Shown here piece after piece: positions 14,748 to 20,637 of a stretch of 20,637 nt of DNA. The translations under genes and the position numbers were made by a program. The notes under the pieces are model-generated. The model did not search any database. It saw only the letters and a program-made list of their open reading frames with translations, and was not told the origin of the DNA. Position 1 is the first letter of the stretch. The number at the start of each line of letters is the position of its first letter. Location: positions 1 to 20,637 of the forward strand of contig DASXVX010000004.1 in assembly GCA_036504075.1 (NCBI GenBank), written 5' to 3'. This stretch comes from DASXVX01 sp036504075. Lineage in GTDB: Bacteria; Bacillota; Sulfobacillia; Symbiobacteriales; Symbiobacteriaceae.

Positions 14748-15629
14748 TTATCCGAATGCTAAAATAGCCTCCCGGATCAACTTGGCCGCCAGCACCACCG
14801 TCCGGTCGGACTGGTCGAGTCCCGGCGCCACCTCCACCACATCGAAGCCAACGACGTTCAGGCCTTTCATGGCGAGCACGGCGTCGATCATCTCCCGGCT
14901 GGAGACGCCACCGGGTTCCGGCGTGCCGGTCCCGGGCGCAAAGGCCGGGTCCATCACGTCGATGTCGATGGTGATATATACCGGCCGCTGACCCAGGGCG
15001 GGCAGAACCGCCTTGAGCGGACTCAACACCTCGTGCGGATACAGGTGGCACTGCTCCTTCGCCAGCCGATACTCCTCCGCCGTCCCGCTGCGGATGCCGA
15101 ACTGGTAGAGGTTTTCCGCTGGCAGGAAATCCAGGCAGCGCCGCATGACGGCGGCGTGGGAAAGCGGGTTGCCCAGGTAGTCTTCCCGCAGGTCGGCGTG
15201 GGCGTCAAAGTGCAGCAGCACCAGGTCATTTCCGTACTTCTCATGCACGGCGGCGACGCAGGGCAAGGTCACGAGGTGCTCGCCGCCCATCATCAGCGGC
15301 AGCTTGCCGTCTTGCACGATTTTGCGGGCCACCAGTTCCGCCCGGTCCAGGGACGCCTTCGGATCCCCAAAGATCATCGAGACGTCGCCCAGGTCGAAGA
15401 ACGTCTTCTCGACCAGCGAGGAGAGGCTGTGGTAGCTAAACTCCTCGATGCCGTAGCTCGCCTCGCGGATGCGCCCGGGGCCGAATCGGGTGCCCGGCCG
15501 GTACGAAGTGGTGAAGTCCATGCCGATGCCGAACAGCACCGCCCGACTCCCGGCGTAATCGTCGGACGCCGCCATAAAGTCCGATAACCTTTCGATATGG
15601 GGAAATCCGGCGAAGTTGAGTCCACCCAT
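14748..15629 (-). CDS. speB: Agmatinase (ureohydrolase family)
   Basis: The product hydrolyses agmatine to putrescine and urea with a two-manganese site. The 293-residue protein shows all ureohydrolase motifs: GGEH (His118), FDAHAD (Asp142, His144, Asp146), SHAAVMR, and IDIDVMDPAFAPGTGTPEPGG (Asp222, Asp224). The last stretch favours agmatinase over arginase, but guanidinobutyrase or formiminoglutamase activity cannot be excluded by sequence. Its ATG overlaps the speE stop (TGATG), so both are translated together. With spermidine synthase beside it, the pair would turn agmatine into spermidine; an arginine decarboxylase is not in the window. Confidence 0.93.
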   Translation of the reverse strand: MGGLNFAGFPHIERLSDFMAASDDYAGSRAVLFGIGMDFTTSYRPGTRFGPGRIREASYGIEEFSYHSLSSLVEKTFFDLGDVSMIFGDPKASLDRAELVARKIVQDGKLPLMMGGEHLVTLPCVAAVHEKYGNDLVLLHFDAHADLREDYLGNPLSHAAVMRRCLDFLPAENLYQFGIRSGTAEEYRLAKEQCHLYPHEVLSPLKAVLPALGQRPVYITIDIDVMDPAFAPGTGTPEPGGVSSREMIDAVLAMKGLNVVGFDVVEVAPGLDQSDRTVVLAAKLIREAILAFG

Positions 15630-16474
15630 CAGCGCACGGCCTCCTCCGTAATCGCCTGGACAAACCGTGGCAGGTCGAAAGCGGCGAAGTGGACATCCGG
15701 CGTGTAGTACCTGGTTTGCATGTCACCAAACCGCTCCTCGGCGTCCGCGAGCAGCGGGTCATGCTTCTTGGAACCCAGCGTGAACGACCAGAGCCCCGAA
15801 GGATAAGTCGGCACCGCCAGCGTGTAGAGGCGGGTGATGGGGAAAGATCTCGCGATGCCGCTGAACGCCATTTTGATCACGCTCGCATTCGTCCAGGGCG
15901 ACTCGGTCTGGGCAATCATGATCCCGTCGCCGGTCAGCGCCCGGAAAACGCTCGCGTAGAACTCCGGTGTGAACAGCCCGATACCCGGGCCGACCGGCTC
16001 GCTGGAGTCGATGATGATTACATCGTACTCCGCTTCCCGTTCCTTCACCCACTTGATGCCGTCCTCAACGTGCACATGCACCTTCGGATTGCCCGTCAAG
16101 GCCGCGGCGATGTTCGGGAAGTACTGCTTGCAGGTCTCGATCACGCGGCCGTCGATCTCCACCAGATCGACATGCTCGACGCCCGGATGCTTCACAATCT
16201 CCCGCACCATGCCGCCGTCGCCACCGCCGACCACCAGCACCTTTTTGGGGTCCGGGTGGGTGAACAGCGGCACGTGGGCACCCATTTCATGATAAACGAA
16301 CTCGTCCCGGTCCGTGGCCTGGAAGAATCCGTCCAGCACCAGCAGACGGCCCCACTGGGGCGTTTCCACAATGGCGAGTTCCTGAAATTCGGTGGTTTCA
16401 TGATGCAGCATTTTGGTTACGCTTACGGACAAGCGCTGGTTGTCCGTTTGTTGTTCGGTAAAGTACAGTTCCAT
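15629..16474 (-). CDS. speE: Spermidine synthase (polyamine aminopropyltransferase)
   Basis: This enzyme transfers an aminopropyl group from decarboxylated SAM to putrescine. The 281-residue protein has the N-terminal beta domain (MELYFTEQQTDNQRLSVSV), GGGDGG at residues 83-88, the acidic decarboxy-SAM-binding end VEIDGRVIE, and the catalytic Asp156 in IIIDSSEPVGP. The length matches the bacterial SpeE of Thermotoga and Bacillus. AAAGGAG lies ten bases before the ATG at 16474. It is the first gene of the speE-speB-argS-xapX operon, driven by a consensus promoter at 16516-16544. Confidence 0.96.
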   Translation of the reverse strand: MELYFTEQQTDNQRLSVSVTKMLHHETTEFQELAIVETPQWGRLLVLDGFFQATDRDEFVYHEMGAHVPLFTHPDPKKVLVVGGGDGGMVREIVKHPGVEHVDLVEIDGRVIETCKQYFPNIAAALTGNPKVHVHVEDGIKWVKEREAEYDVIIIDSSEPVGPGIGLFTPEFYASVFRALTGDGIMIAQTESPWTNASVIKMAFSGIARSFPITRLYTLAVPTYPSGLWSFTLGSKKHDPLLADAEERFGDMQTRYYTPDVHFAAFDLPRFVQAITEEAVR

Positions 16475-16515
16475 GGAACTCGGGCTCCTTTCAGCGTCCC
16501 CGGAGATACCAGCAA

Positions 16516-16544
16516 ATTATAGCATACGCACCCCCGCGCGGCAA
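16516..16544 (-). promoter_or_regulatory. Sigma-A promoter of the speE operon
   Basis: On the minus strand, -35 TTGCCG (16539-16544) is separated by 17 bases from a perfect -10 TATAAT (16516-16521) carrying an extended TGC. It lies about 42 bases upstream of speE and back to back with the T-box promoter. Confidence 0.8.
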
Positions 16545-16562
16545 AAGGTTCGCAACACCCTC

Positions 16563-16592
16563 TTGACATAGCTGTAAGGTCGGGTGTAACAT
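16563..16592 (+). promoter_or_regulatory. Promoter of the T-box leader / AspRS gene
   Basis: A consensus -35 TTGACA (16563-16568) is followed after 18 bases by TAACAT (16587-16592). The transcript would start near 16599, just before Stem I of the T-box. Confidence 0.7.
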
Positions 16593-16607
16593 CCGAAACA
16601 ATATCAG

Positions 16608-16848
16608 GAAACCGATGAGCGGGAAAAAGTACCCTGGATCACTGCGGCCAACAGAGAGCTGTCCACCGGTGGAAGGACGGCGACCCCAGCCCAGGCGAAT
16701 GACACCCGCGAGCGCCATCCGAACGGAGCAATCCTCCGCTAGACATGGACGGAACCCCACCGTTACCGGGGAGAGGGGCCGCCCGATTGGGCGGCAACTA
16801 GGGTGGTACCGCGAGGATCTCGTCCCTACCAGGGGCGGGGTTTTTTTG
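16608..16848 (+). promoter_or_regulatory. T-box riboswitch, apparent Asp (GAC) specifier
   Basis: A tRNA-sensing leader is read from its conserved blocks: the GATGA kink-turn (16614-16618), AGTA (16628-16631), AGAGAG (16653-16658), the distal GGTGGAAG, and the T-box AGGGTGGTACCGCG (16800-16813). Stem I pairs GCGGG (16619-16623) with CCCGC (16705-16709) and CCTGG (16633-16637) with CCAGG (16691-16695). The specifier loop between them reads CGAATGACA. After the GAA of the loop-E motif and one spacer base the triplet is GAC (16701-16703), the codon for Asp. A Stem III-like hairpin lies at 16778-16795. The discriminator-pairing base is T, which would wobble with G73 of tRNA-Asp. Uncharged tRNA should favour antitermination and AspRS synthesis. 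Confidence 0.92.
16819..16847 (+). terminator. T-box intrinsic terminator
   Basis: CTCGTCCCT (16819-16827) pairs with AGGGGCGGG (16831-16839) around ACC and is followed by a run of seven T. This is the terminator that competes with the T-box antiterminator. Confidence 0.9.
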
Positions 16849-16950
16849 TACCCTTTTTTCGGAGAAGCGGGGGTGATCACGTGGATGATGATGACGACAA
16901 TGATGACAACAACGGCGGCAATCCTAACATCATGAGGGAGGATCCTTACC

Positions 16951-18261
16951 ATGACTACGACCGAACAAACACAAGTCCGCGTGCTCGCCTCACAGGTGAG
17001 CGCCCATACCGGTGAGACCATTCTGCTCCAGGGCTGGGTCCACAAGCTGCGCCACCTCGGCAACCTGGCCTTCCTGATGCTGCGTGACCGCAGCGGCATG
17101 GTCCAGTGCGTGCTGGAAGGCGAACTGGCCGCCCGGGAGATCGAGAACGAGTCAGTCGTTGCCGTTACCGGCAAGGTGGTGGAAGCACCCAAAGCCGTCG
17201 GCGGTTTTGAAATTCAGGCCGCGGCCATCGATGTAATCAGTCCGGTGAGCATGCCGCTACCGTTCGAGATTAACAAGAAGAGCCTCAAGACCGGGCTGGA
17301 ATCGATCCTGGACCACCGGGTGCTCTCCCTTCGCAACCCGAAGGTTCACGCCACCTTCACCGTCCAGGCAACGCTGGCCGGCGGTTTCCGGGAGTATTTG
17401 ACCTCCCAGGGCTTCACGCAGATTTTTACCCCGAAGATCGTGGCCACCGGCACGGAAGGCGGCTCGAACCTCTTTCAGCTCCAGTACTTTGAGACCAAGG
17501 CCTACCTGGCCCAGTCCCCGCAGTTTTACAAGCAGATGATGGTCGGCGCCAGCTACGAGCGGGTCTTCGAGATCGCTCCGGTTTACCGGGCCGAAGAGCA
17601 CAACACGTCCCGCCACCTGAACGAGTACCTCTCGCTGGACGTGGAAATGGGCTTCATCAAAAGCGAAGAGGACCTGATGAACCTGGAGACCGGCCTTCTG
17701 CGTCATATGTTCGGCCGGGTCGCTGAAAAGTGCAGCCGTGAGTTGGAGTTGCACGGCGCCACGATCCCGGAGATCACGGAGATCCCGCGAATCACCATGG
17801 CCGATGCCCAGGCGATCATTCTGCGGAAGTACGGCAAGGTGAGTCCAAAGGGCGACCTGGACCCGGAAGGCGAGCGGCTGATCTGCCAGCACGTCGGCGA
17901 GTCCGGTCAGCCGGCCCTGGTTTTCCTGACCCGCTACCCGCGGGAGATTCGCCCCATGTACGCCATGCCGGCACCGGAGGACCCGACGTCGACCGCCTCG
18001 TTCGACCTGCTCATGAACGGCCTGGAGGTCACCACGGGCGGCCAGCGCATCCACCACCCGCAGATGCTCATCGACTCCATCGCCTCACGTGGCCTGAACC
18101 CGGAAAGTTTCAGCACGTACCTGGAGGTCTTCCGCCTCGGCATGCCGCCGCACGGTGGATTTGCCATCGGCCTGGAGCGGCTCACGGCTCGGCTCCTGGG
18201 CCTTTCCAACGTCCGGGAAGCCACAACCTTCCCCCGGGACCGGACCCGGCTCACGCCGTAA
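16951..18261 (+). CDS. aspS: Archaeal-type aspartyl-tRNA synthetase (probably non-discriminating)
   Basis: This class IIb synthetase has an N-terminal OB-fold anticodon domain (residues about 10-100) and a catalytic core. Motif 2 reads FEIAPVYRAEEHNTSRHLNE (206-225) and motif 3 GFAIGLERLTARLLG, with the C-terminal FPRD. The segment GTEGGSNLFQLQYFETKAYL is typical of archaeal AspRS, not of bacterial AspRS (the 436-residue length is also much shorter) nor of AsnRS. In place of the Trp that marks discriminating archaeal AspRS after GWV there is His31 (GWVH). That suggests it charges both tRNA-Asp and tRNA-Asn, to be followed by GatCAB amidation. GGGAGGAT lies shortly before the ATG. The T-box upstream with a GAC triplet agrees with an Asp enzyme. 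Automatic annotation might call this asnS. Confidence 0.85.
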   Translation: MTTTEQTQVRVLASQVSAHTGETILLQGWVHKLRHLGNLAFLMLRDRSGMVQCVLEGELAAREIENESVVAVTGKVVEAPKAVGGFEIQAAAIDVISPVSMPLPFEINKKSLKTGLESILDHRVLSLRNPKVHATFTVQATLAGGFREYLTSQGFTQIFTPKIVATGTEGGSNLFQLQYFETKAYLAQSPQFYKQMMVGASYERVFEIAPVYRAEEHNTSRHLNEYLSLDVEMGFIKSEEDLMNLETGLLRHMFGRVAEKCSRELELHGATIPEITEIPRITMADAQAIILRKYGKVSPKGDLDPEGERLICQHVGESGQPALVFLTRYPREIRPMYAMPAPEDPTSTASFDLLMNGLEVTTGGQRIHHPQMLIDSIASRGLNPESFSTYLEVFRLGMPPHGGFAIGLERLTARLLGLSNVREATTFPRDRTRLTP

Positions 18262-18288
18262 CAGCCGCACGCAGCGTGGATATGCAAA

Positions 18289-18326
18289 CGGGCAGCCATC
18301 GACACCGGTGGCTGCCCGCTACGTTT
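18289..18326 (+). terminator. Terminator of the AspRS gene
   Basis: A perfect 10-bp stem (CGGGCAGCCA at 18289-18298, TGGCTGCCCG at 18309-18318) followed by CTACGTTTT lies 28 bases past the AspRS stop. Confidence 0.75.
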
Positions 18327-18334
18327 TCGCCAAA

Positions 18335-18362
18335 TGAAAAAGCCCAGCGCTGTGCTGGGCTT
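18335..18362 (-). terminator. Terminator of the rRNA-tRNA operon
   Basis: AAGCCCAGC (18340-18348) pairs with GCTGGGCTT (18354-18362). On the minus strand the hairpin is followed by a T-run (CTTTTTCATT). It closes the tRNA array just after tRNA-Ser. Confidence 0.85.
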
Positions 18363-18368
18363 CTTCGT

Positions 18369-18458
<90 letters not shown>

Positions 18459-18516
18459 GTGGTGACACGACCTGGCTGTGAAGGTTAAAAAGCACGATAG
18501 CGCCCCGAAAGGCGCC

Positions 18517-18592
18517 TGGAGCTGGTGGCCGGATTCGAACCGGCGACCTGCTGATTACGAATCAGCTGCTCTACCAGCTGAGCTACACCAGC
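18517..18592 (-). tRNA. tRNA-Thr (CGT)
   Basis: Acceptor GCTGGTG/CACCAGC with discriminator T, anticodon loop TTCGTAA, CCA encoded. It reads ACG. A small GCGCC/GGCGC hairpin lies in the spacer on its 3' side. Confidence 0.96.
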
Positions 18593-18635
18593 AAGTTGAG
18601 AACCTTTGGCTAGTTCTTGCTTGCCAATTGAACGG

Positions 18636-18711
18636 TGGTGACCCTATGGGGATTCGAACCCCAGTTTGCGCCGTGAGAGGGCGCCGTCCTAGGCCTCTAG
18701 ACGATAGGGCC
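18636..18711 (-). tRNA. tRNA-Glu (CTC)
   Basis: Acceptor GGCCCTA/TAGGGTC (one G-U pair), anticodon loop CTCTCAC, CCA encoded. It reads GAG. Confidence 0.95.
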
Positions 18712-18715
18712 AAGT

Positions 18716-18792
<77 letters not shown>

Positions 18793-18817
18793 GTGTTCGT
18801 GGCTGGCTGGGCCACTG

Positions 18818-18894
18818 TGGTGCGAGGACTGGGATTCGAACCCAGGACCTCTCGGTTATCAGCCGAGTGCTCTAGCCAACTGAGCTATCCTCGC
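18818..18894 (-). tRNA. tRNA-Ile (GAT)
   Basis: Acceptor GCGAGGA/TCCTCGC, anticodon loop CTGATAA, CCA encoded. Confidence 0.96.
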
Positions 18895-18913
18895 ATGAAA
18901 GTAGTGGGGCGCA

Positions 18914-18943
18914 CCCGATCGGGAACCGACGTCCCCGATCGGG
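18914..18943. repeat. Paired palindromes in the tRNA spacer
   Basis: The perfect 10-base palindrome CCCGATCGGG occurs at 18914-18923 and 18934-18943, ten bases apart, between the tRNA-Ile and tRNA-Thr(GGT) genes. In RNA the copies could pair with each other or fold singly; an RNA-processing role is possible. Confidence 0.6.
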
Positions 18944-18947
18944 CCGG

Positions 18948-19023
18948 TGGAGCTGTTGACCGGGCTCGAACCGGTGACCTCGTCCTTACCAAGGACGTGC
19001 TCTACCTACTGAGCTACAACAGC
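18948..19023 (-). tRNA. tRNA-Thr (GGT)
   Basis: Acceptor GCTGTTG/CAACAGC with discriminator T, anticodon loop TTGGTAA, CCA encoded. It reads ACC/ACU. Confidence 0.96.
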
Positions 19024-19055
19024 ACTGTTCTGCGCCCGGTTAAGACGCAGAAGGT

Positions 19056-19146
19056 TGGTGCAGATGGGGAGACTCGAACTCCCACCGGGGTTGGTTACCC
19101 GACACGGTCCTGAGCCGTGCGCGTCTGCCAATTCCGCCACATCTGC
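19056..19146 (-). tRNA. tRNA-Leu (CAG)
   Basis: Acceptor GCAGATG/CATCTGC, long variable arm, anticodon loop CTCAGGA, CCA encoded. It reads CUG. Confidence 0.96.
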
Positions 19147-19153
19147 ATAAAAC

Positions 19154-19230
19154 TGGCGGAGACGACGGGATTCGAACCCGCGATCTCGGCCGTGACAGGG
19201 CCGCATGTTAGGCCACTACACCACGTCTCC
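19154..19230 (-). tRNA. tRNA-Asp (GTC)
   Basis: Acceptor GGAGACG/CGTCTCC with discriminator G73, anticodon loop CTGTCAC, CCA encoded. This is the tRNA expected to bind the GAC specifier of the T-box at 16608-16848. Confidence 0.97.
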
Positions 19231-19239
19231 GCAATTTGT

Positions 19240-19269
19240 TGCCGCTCCCGACTTCCGTCGGAAGCGGCA
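19240..19269. repeat. Spacer hairpin between tRNA-Asp and tRNA-Val
   Basis: TGCCGCT pairs with AGCGGCA and, inside it, CCGAC pairs with GTCGG around TTCC, giving a 12-bp stem with one mismatch. It is likely a transcript-processing or stabilising structure. Confidence 0.6.
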
Positions 19270-19345
19270 TGGTGCGCGGTACTGGGATCGAACCAGTGAC
19301 CTCATGAACGTCAATCATGTGCTCTCCCAGCTGAGCTAACCGCGC
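19270..19345 (-). tRNA. tRNA-Val (GAC)
   Basis: Acceptor GCGCGGT/ACCGCGC, anticodon loop TTGACGT, CCA encoded. Confidence 0.95.
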
Positions 19346-19352
19346 GTAAACC

Positions 19353-19428
<76 letters not shown>

Positions 19429-19437
19429 ACAAGAAAC

Positions 19438-19512
19438 TGGAGCGGGTTAAGGGGCTCGAACCCTCGACCTACGCCTTGGCAAGGCGTCGCTCTACCACTG
19501 AGCTAAACCCGC
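19438..19512 (-). tRNA. tRNA-Gly (GCC), copy 1
   Basis: Acceptor GCGGGTT/AACCCGC with discriminator T, anticodon loop TTGCCAA, CCA encoded. It is identical to the copy at 19803-19877. Confidence 0.96.
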
Positions 19513-19518
19513 AGAAAC

Positions 19519-19604
19519 TGGTGGCGAGAGGTGGATTCGAACCACCGAAACGGTTACGTACCTGATTTACAGTCAGGCCCCTTTAGCCACTTGGGTATCT
19601 CGCC
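19519..19604 (-). tRNA. tRNA-Tyr (GTA)
   Basis: Acceptor GGCGAGA/TCTCGCC, long variable arm, anticodon loop CTGTAAA, CCA encoded. Confidence 0.96.
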
Positions 19605-19610
19605 GCAACA

Positions 19611-19686
<76 letters not shown>

Positions 19687-19717
19687 ATGTTACTGGGTAT
19701 TGAATTTTCAAGGTCGG

Positions 19718-19794
19718 TGGTAGCGGTGGCTGGATTTGAACCAGCGACACTACGGGTATGAACCGTATGCTCTGACCAACTGAGCTACACCGCC
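19718..19794 (-). tRNA. Elongator tRNA-Met (CAT)
   Basis: Acceptor GGCGGTG/CACCGCT with a G1-U72 pair, anticodon loop TTCATAC, CCA encoded. It resembles the Bacillus elongator tRNA-Met; a tRNA-Ile2 (lysidine) reading is less likely. Confidence 0.85.
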
Positions 19795-19802
19795 ATGTTA
19801 GT

Positions 19803-19877
19803 TGGAGCGGGTTAAGGGGCTCGAACCCTCGACCTACGCCTTGGCAAGGCGTCGCTCTACCACTGAGCTAAACCCGC
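19803..19877 (-). tRNA. tRNA-Gly (GCC), copy 2
   Basis: Identical to the tRNA-Gly at 19438-19512 over the full 75 bases, pointing to duplication or gene conversion inside the array. Confidence 0.96.
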
Positions 19878-19890
19878 ATGTGTGGTGTAG

Positions 19891-19922
19891 TATACGGAGG
19901 GAATTGGAGATCCCTCCGTATA
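19891..19922. repeat. 12-bp perfect hairpin in the tRNA array
   Basis: TATACGGAGGGA (19891-19902) and TCCCTCCGTATA (19911-19922) form a perfect stem with an 8-base loop between tRNA-Gly copy 2 and tRNA-Asn. No T-run follows on the minus strand, so processing or attenuation is more likely than termination. Confidence 0.7.
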
Positions 19923-19924
19923 AT

Positions 19925-19999
<75 letters not shown>

Positions 20000-20004
20000 A
20001 TGAC

Positions 20005-20078
20005 TGGTTGGGGAACCTGGATTCGAACCAAGACTAGCTGAGTCAGAGTCAGCCGGGCTACCGTTACCCCATTCCCCA
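20005..20078 (-). tRNA. tRNA-Gln (CTG)
   Basis: Acceptor TGGGGAA/TTCCCCA, anticodon stem GCTGA/TCAGC around CTCTGAC, CCA encoded. It is the first tRNA after 5S rRNA. Confidence 0.93.
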
Positions 20079-20085
20079 GTATGAA

Positions 20086-20103
20086 CCCGAGCCGAAGCTC
20101 GGG
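20086..20103 (-). other. Hairpin between 5S rRNA and the tRNA array
   Basis: CCCGAGC and GCTCGGG form a perfect 7-bp stem with a four-base loop, 15 bases past the 5S end. It is probably a processing or attenuator structure. Confidence 0.55.
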
Positions 20104-20118
20104 CTATTTAAAAATAGT

Positions 20119-20229
20119 TTGGGCGGCGACCTACTCTCCCACGTTCAAGACGTAGTACCATCGGCCCTGAGAGGCTTAACGGCCGTGTTCGGAATGGGAA
20201 CGGGTGATCCCTCTCGGCATAGCCACCCT
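20119..20229 (-). rRNA. rrf: 5S ribosomal RNA
   Basis: The minus strand shows the 5S hallmarks: terminal helix GGGTGGC (20222-20228 region) with GCCGCCC (20121-20127), the loop CCGTTCCCATTCCGAACACGG, and the 3' part TACGTCTTGAACGTGGGAGAGTAGG. Ends are set from the terminal helix and may be off by a base or two. Confidence 0.95.
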
Positions 20230-20497
20230 AAGACATACAGGGTTCGTACCCTGAAAACTGCACAGTGGTTTAGGTGAAGTCATCCGCCGGTGAACCCCGG
20301 CGAGAACTTATCATATCGTGTTCTTGCGGTTTTCGCAAGACCCTTCGTGACGCCAAATCTTGCACACACAGACATGTCTTCACCGAGCAGACCCTAATCG
20401 AGGAGTTTACCCCTGCGTTGGCGGGGGTCGCTTTCGCACTTTGCGGGGCAAAGTGCTGCCGCTCCTCGATTTATCGCCTTTGCGGCGATCAATCGGA
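20230..20497 (-). other. 23S-5S internal transcribed spacer
   Basis: No tRNA or gene lies here; short frames are spurious. Several perfect hairpins are present: CAGGGT/ACCCTG (20238-20253), TCTTGCG/CGCAAGA (20322-20340), GCACTTTGC/GCAAAGTGC (20436-20456) and ATCGCC/GGCGAT (20473-20489). A long-range pair, AATCGAGGAG (20396-20405) with CTCCTCGATT (20462-20471), encloses the third. They probably serve RNase processing of the precursor. Confidence 0.7.
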
Positions 20498-20637
20498 GGT
20501 CAAGCCCTCGGCCGATTAGTACCGGTCCGCTCCACGGCTTGCGCCGCTTCCACTCCCGGCCTATCTACCTGGTAGTCTTCCAGGGGCCTTACTTCTTGCG
20601 AATGGGAGATCTCATCTTCAGGACGGCTTCGCACTTA
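20498..20637 (-). rRNA. rrl: 23S ribosomal RNA, 3' end (partial)
   Basis: The minus strand reads the conserved 3' end of 23S rRNA: CATTCGCAAGAAGTAAGGCC, CAGGTAGATAGGCCGGGAG, GTACTAATCGGCCGAGG and the terminal GCTTGACC. The gene continues beyond the right edge. The 3' end is placed by similarity to the conserved terminus. Confidence 0.95.

Noticed and set aside
16491..17192. 233-residue open frame on the minus strand
   Set aside because: It spans the speE promoter, the whole T-box leader and the 5' end of the AspRS gene, all of which are better explained on their own terms.
16951..18261. Calling this gene asnS (asparaginyl-tRNA synthetase)
   Set aside because: The active-site segments GTEGGSNLFQ and RAEEHNTSRHLNE match archaeal-type AspRS better than AsnRS, and the T-box triplet reads GAC and not AAC.

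Overview
The window is GC-rich bacterial chromosome, most likely from a Firmicute of the Symbiobacterium / high-GC Clostridia kind. The signs are an RNA polymerase delta subunit, a T-box leader, strong AGGAGG ribosome sites with several GTG/TTG starts, a B12-dependent lysine-fermentation operon, and a long tRNA array behind an rRNA operon. The genus is an inference. No mobile element, CRISPR array or phage gene was seen.

Left part (1-6830): a delta-subunit gene (rpoE, minus strand) is followed, beyond a 287-base spacer with a strong hairpin, by a five-gene minus-strand operon transcribed leftward: kdd, kamA, kamB-like, kamD, kamE. These encode lysine 2,3-aminomutase, both subunits of lysine 5,6-aminomutase, a P-loop accessory protein and 3,5-diaminohexanoate dehydrogenase, i.e. 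the first half of lysine fermentation. A near-consensus sigma-54 (-24/-12) promoter lies 35 bases upstream of kdd, with overlapping inverted repeats further upstream.

Middle (6944-12241): a plus-strand RsmC-like methyltransferase, then a minus-strand set of patatin-like phospholipase, PAS/AAA+/Fis sigma-54 activator and DinB-family protein. The activator is the obvious candidate to drive the kdd-kam operon. Next comes an ECF sigma factor overlapping its zinc-finger membrane anti-sigma factor.

Right-middle (12404-18261): a plus-strand OsmC-family gene with a palindromic operator-like site at its -10, then a minus-strand operon speE-speB-argS-xapX (polyamine synthesis joined to arginyl-tRNA synthetase and a 51-residue membrane protein). 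Divergent from it is a T-box leader with an apparent GAC (Asp) specifier, ahead of an archaeal-type aspartyl-tRNA synthetase. The ArgRS lacks a recognisable HIGH signature.

Right end (18340-20637): the distal part of an rRNA operon on the minus strand. It holds the 3' end of 23S rRNA, 5S rRNA and 17 tRNA genes (all with encoded CCA), closed by a terminator. Five anticodons start with C and read G-ending codons, which fits the GC-rich genome.
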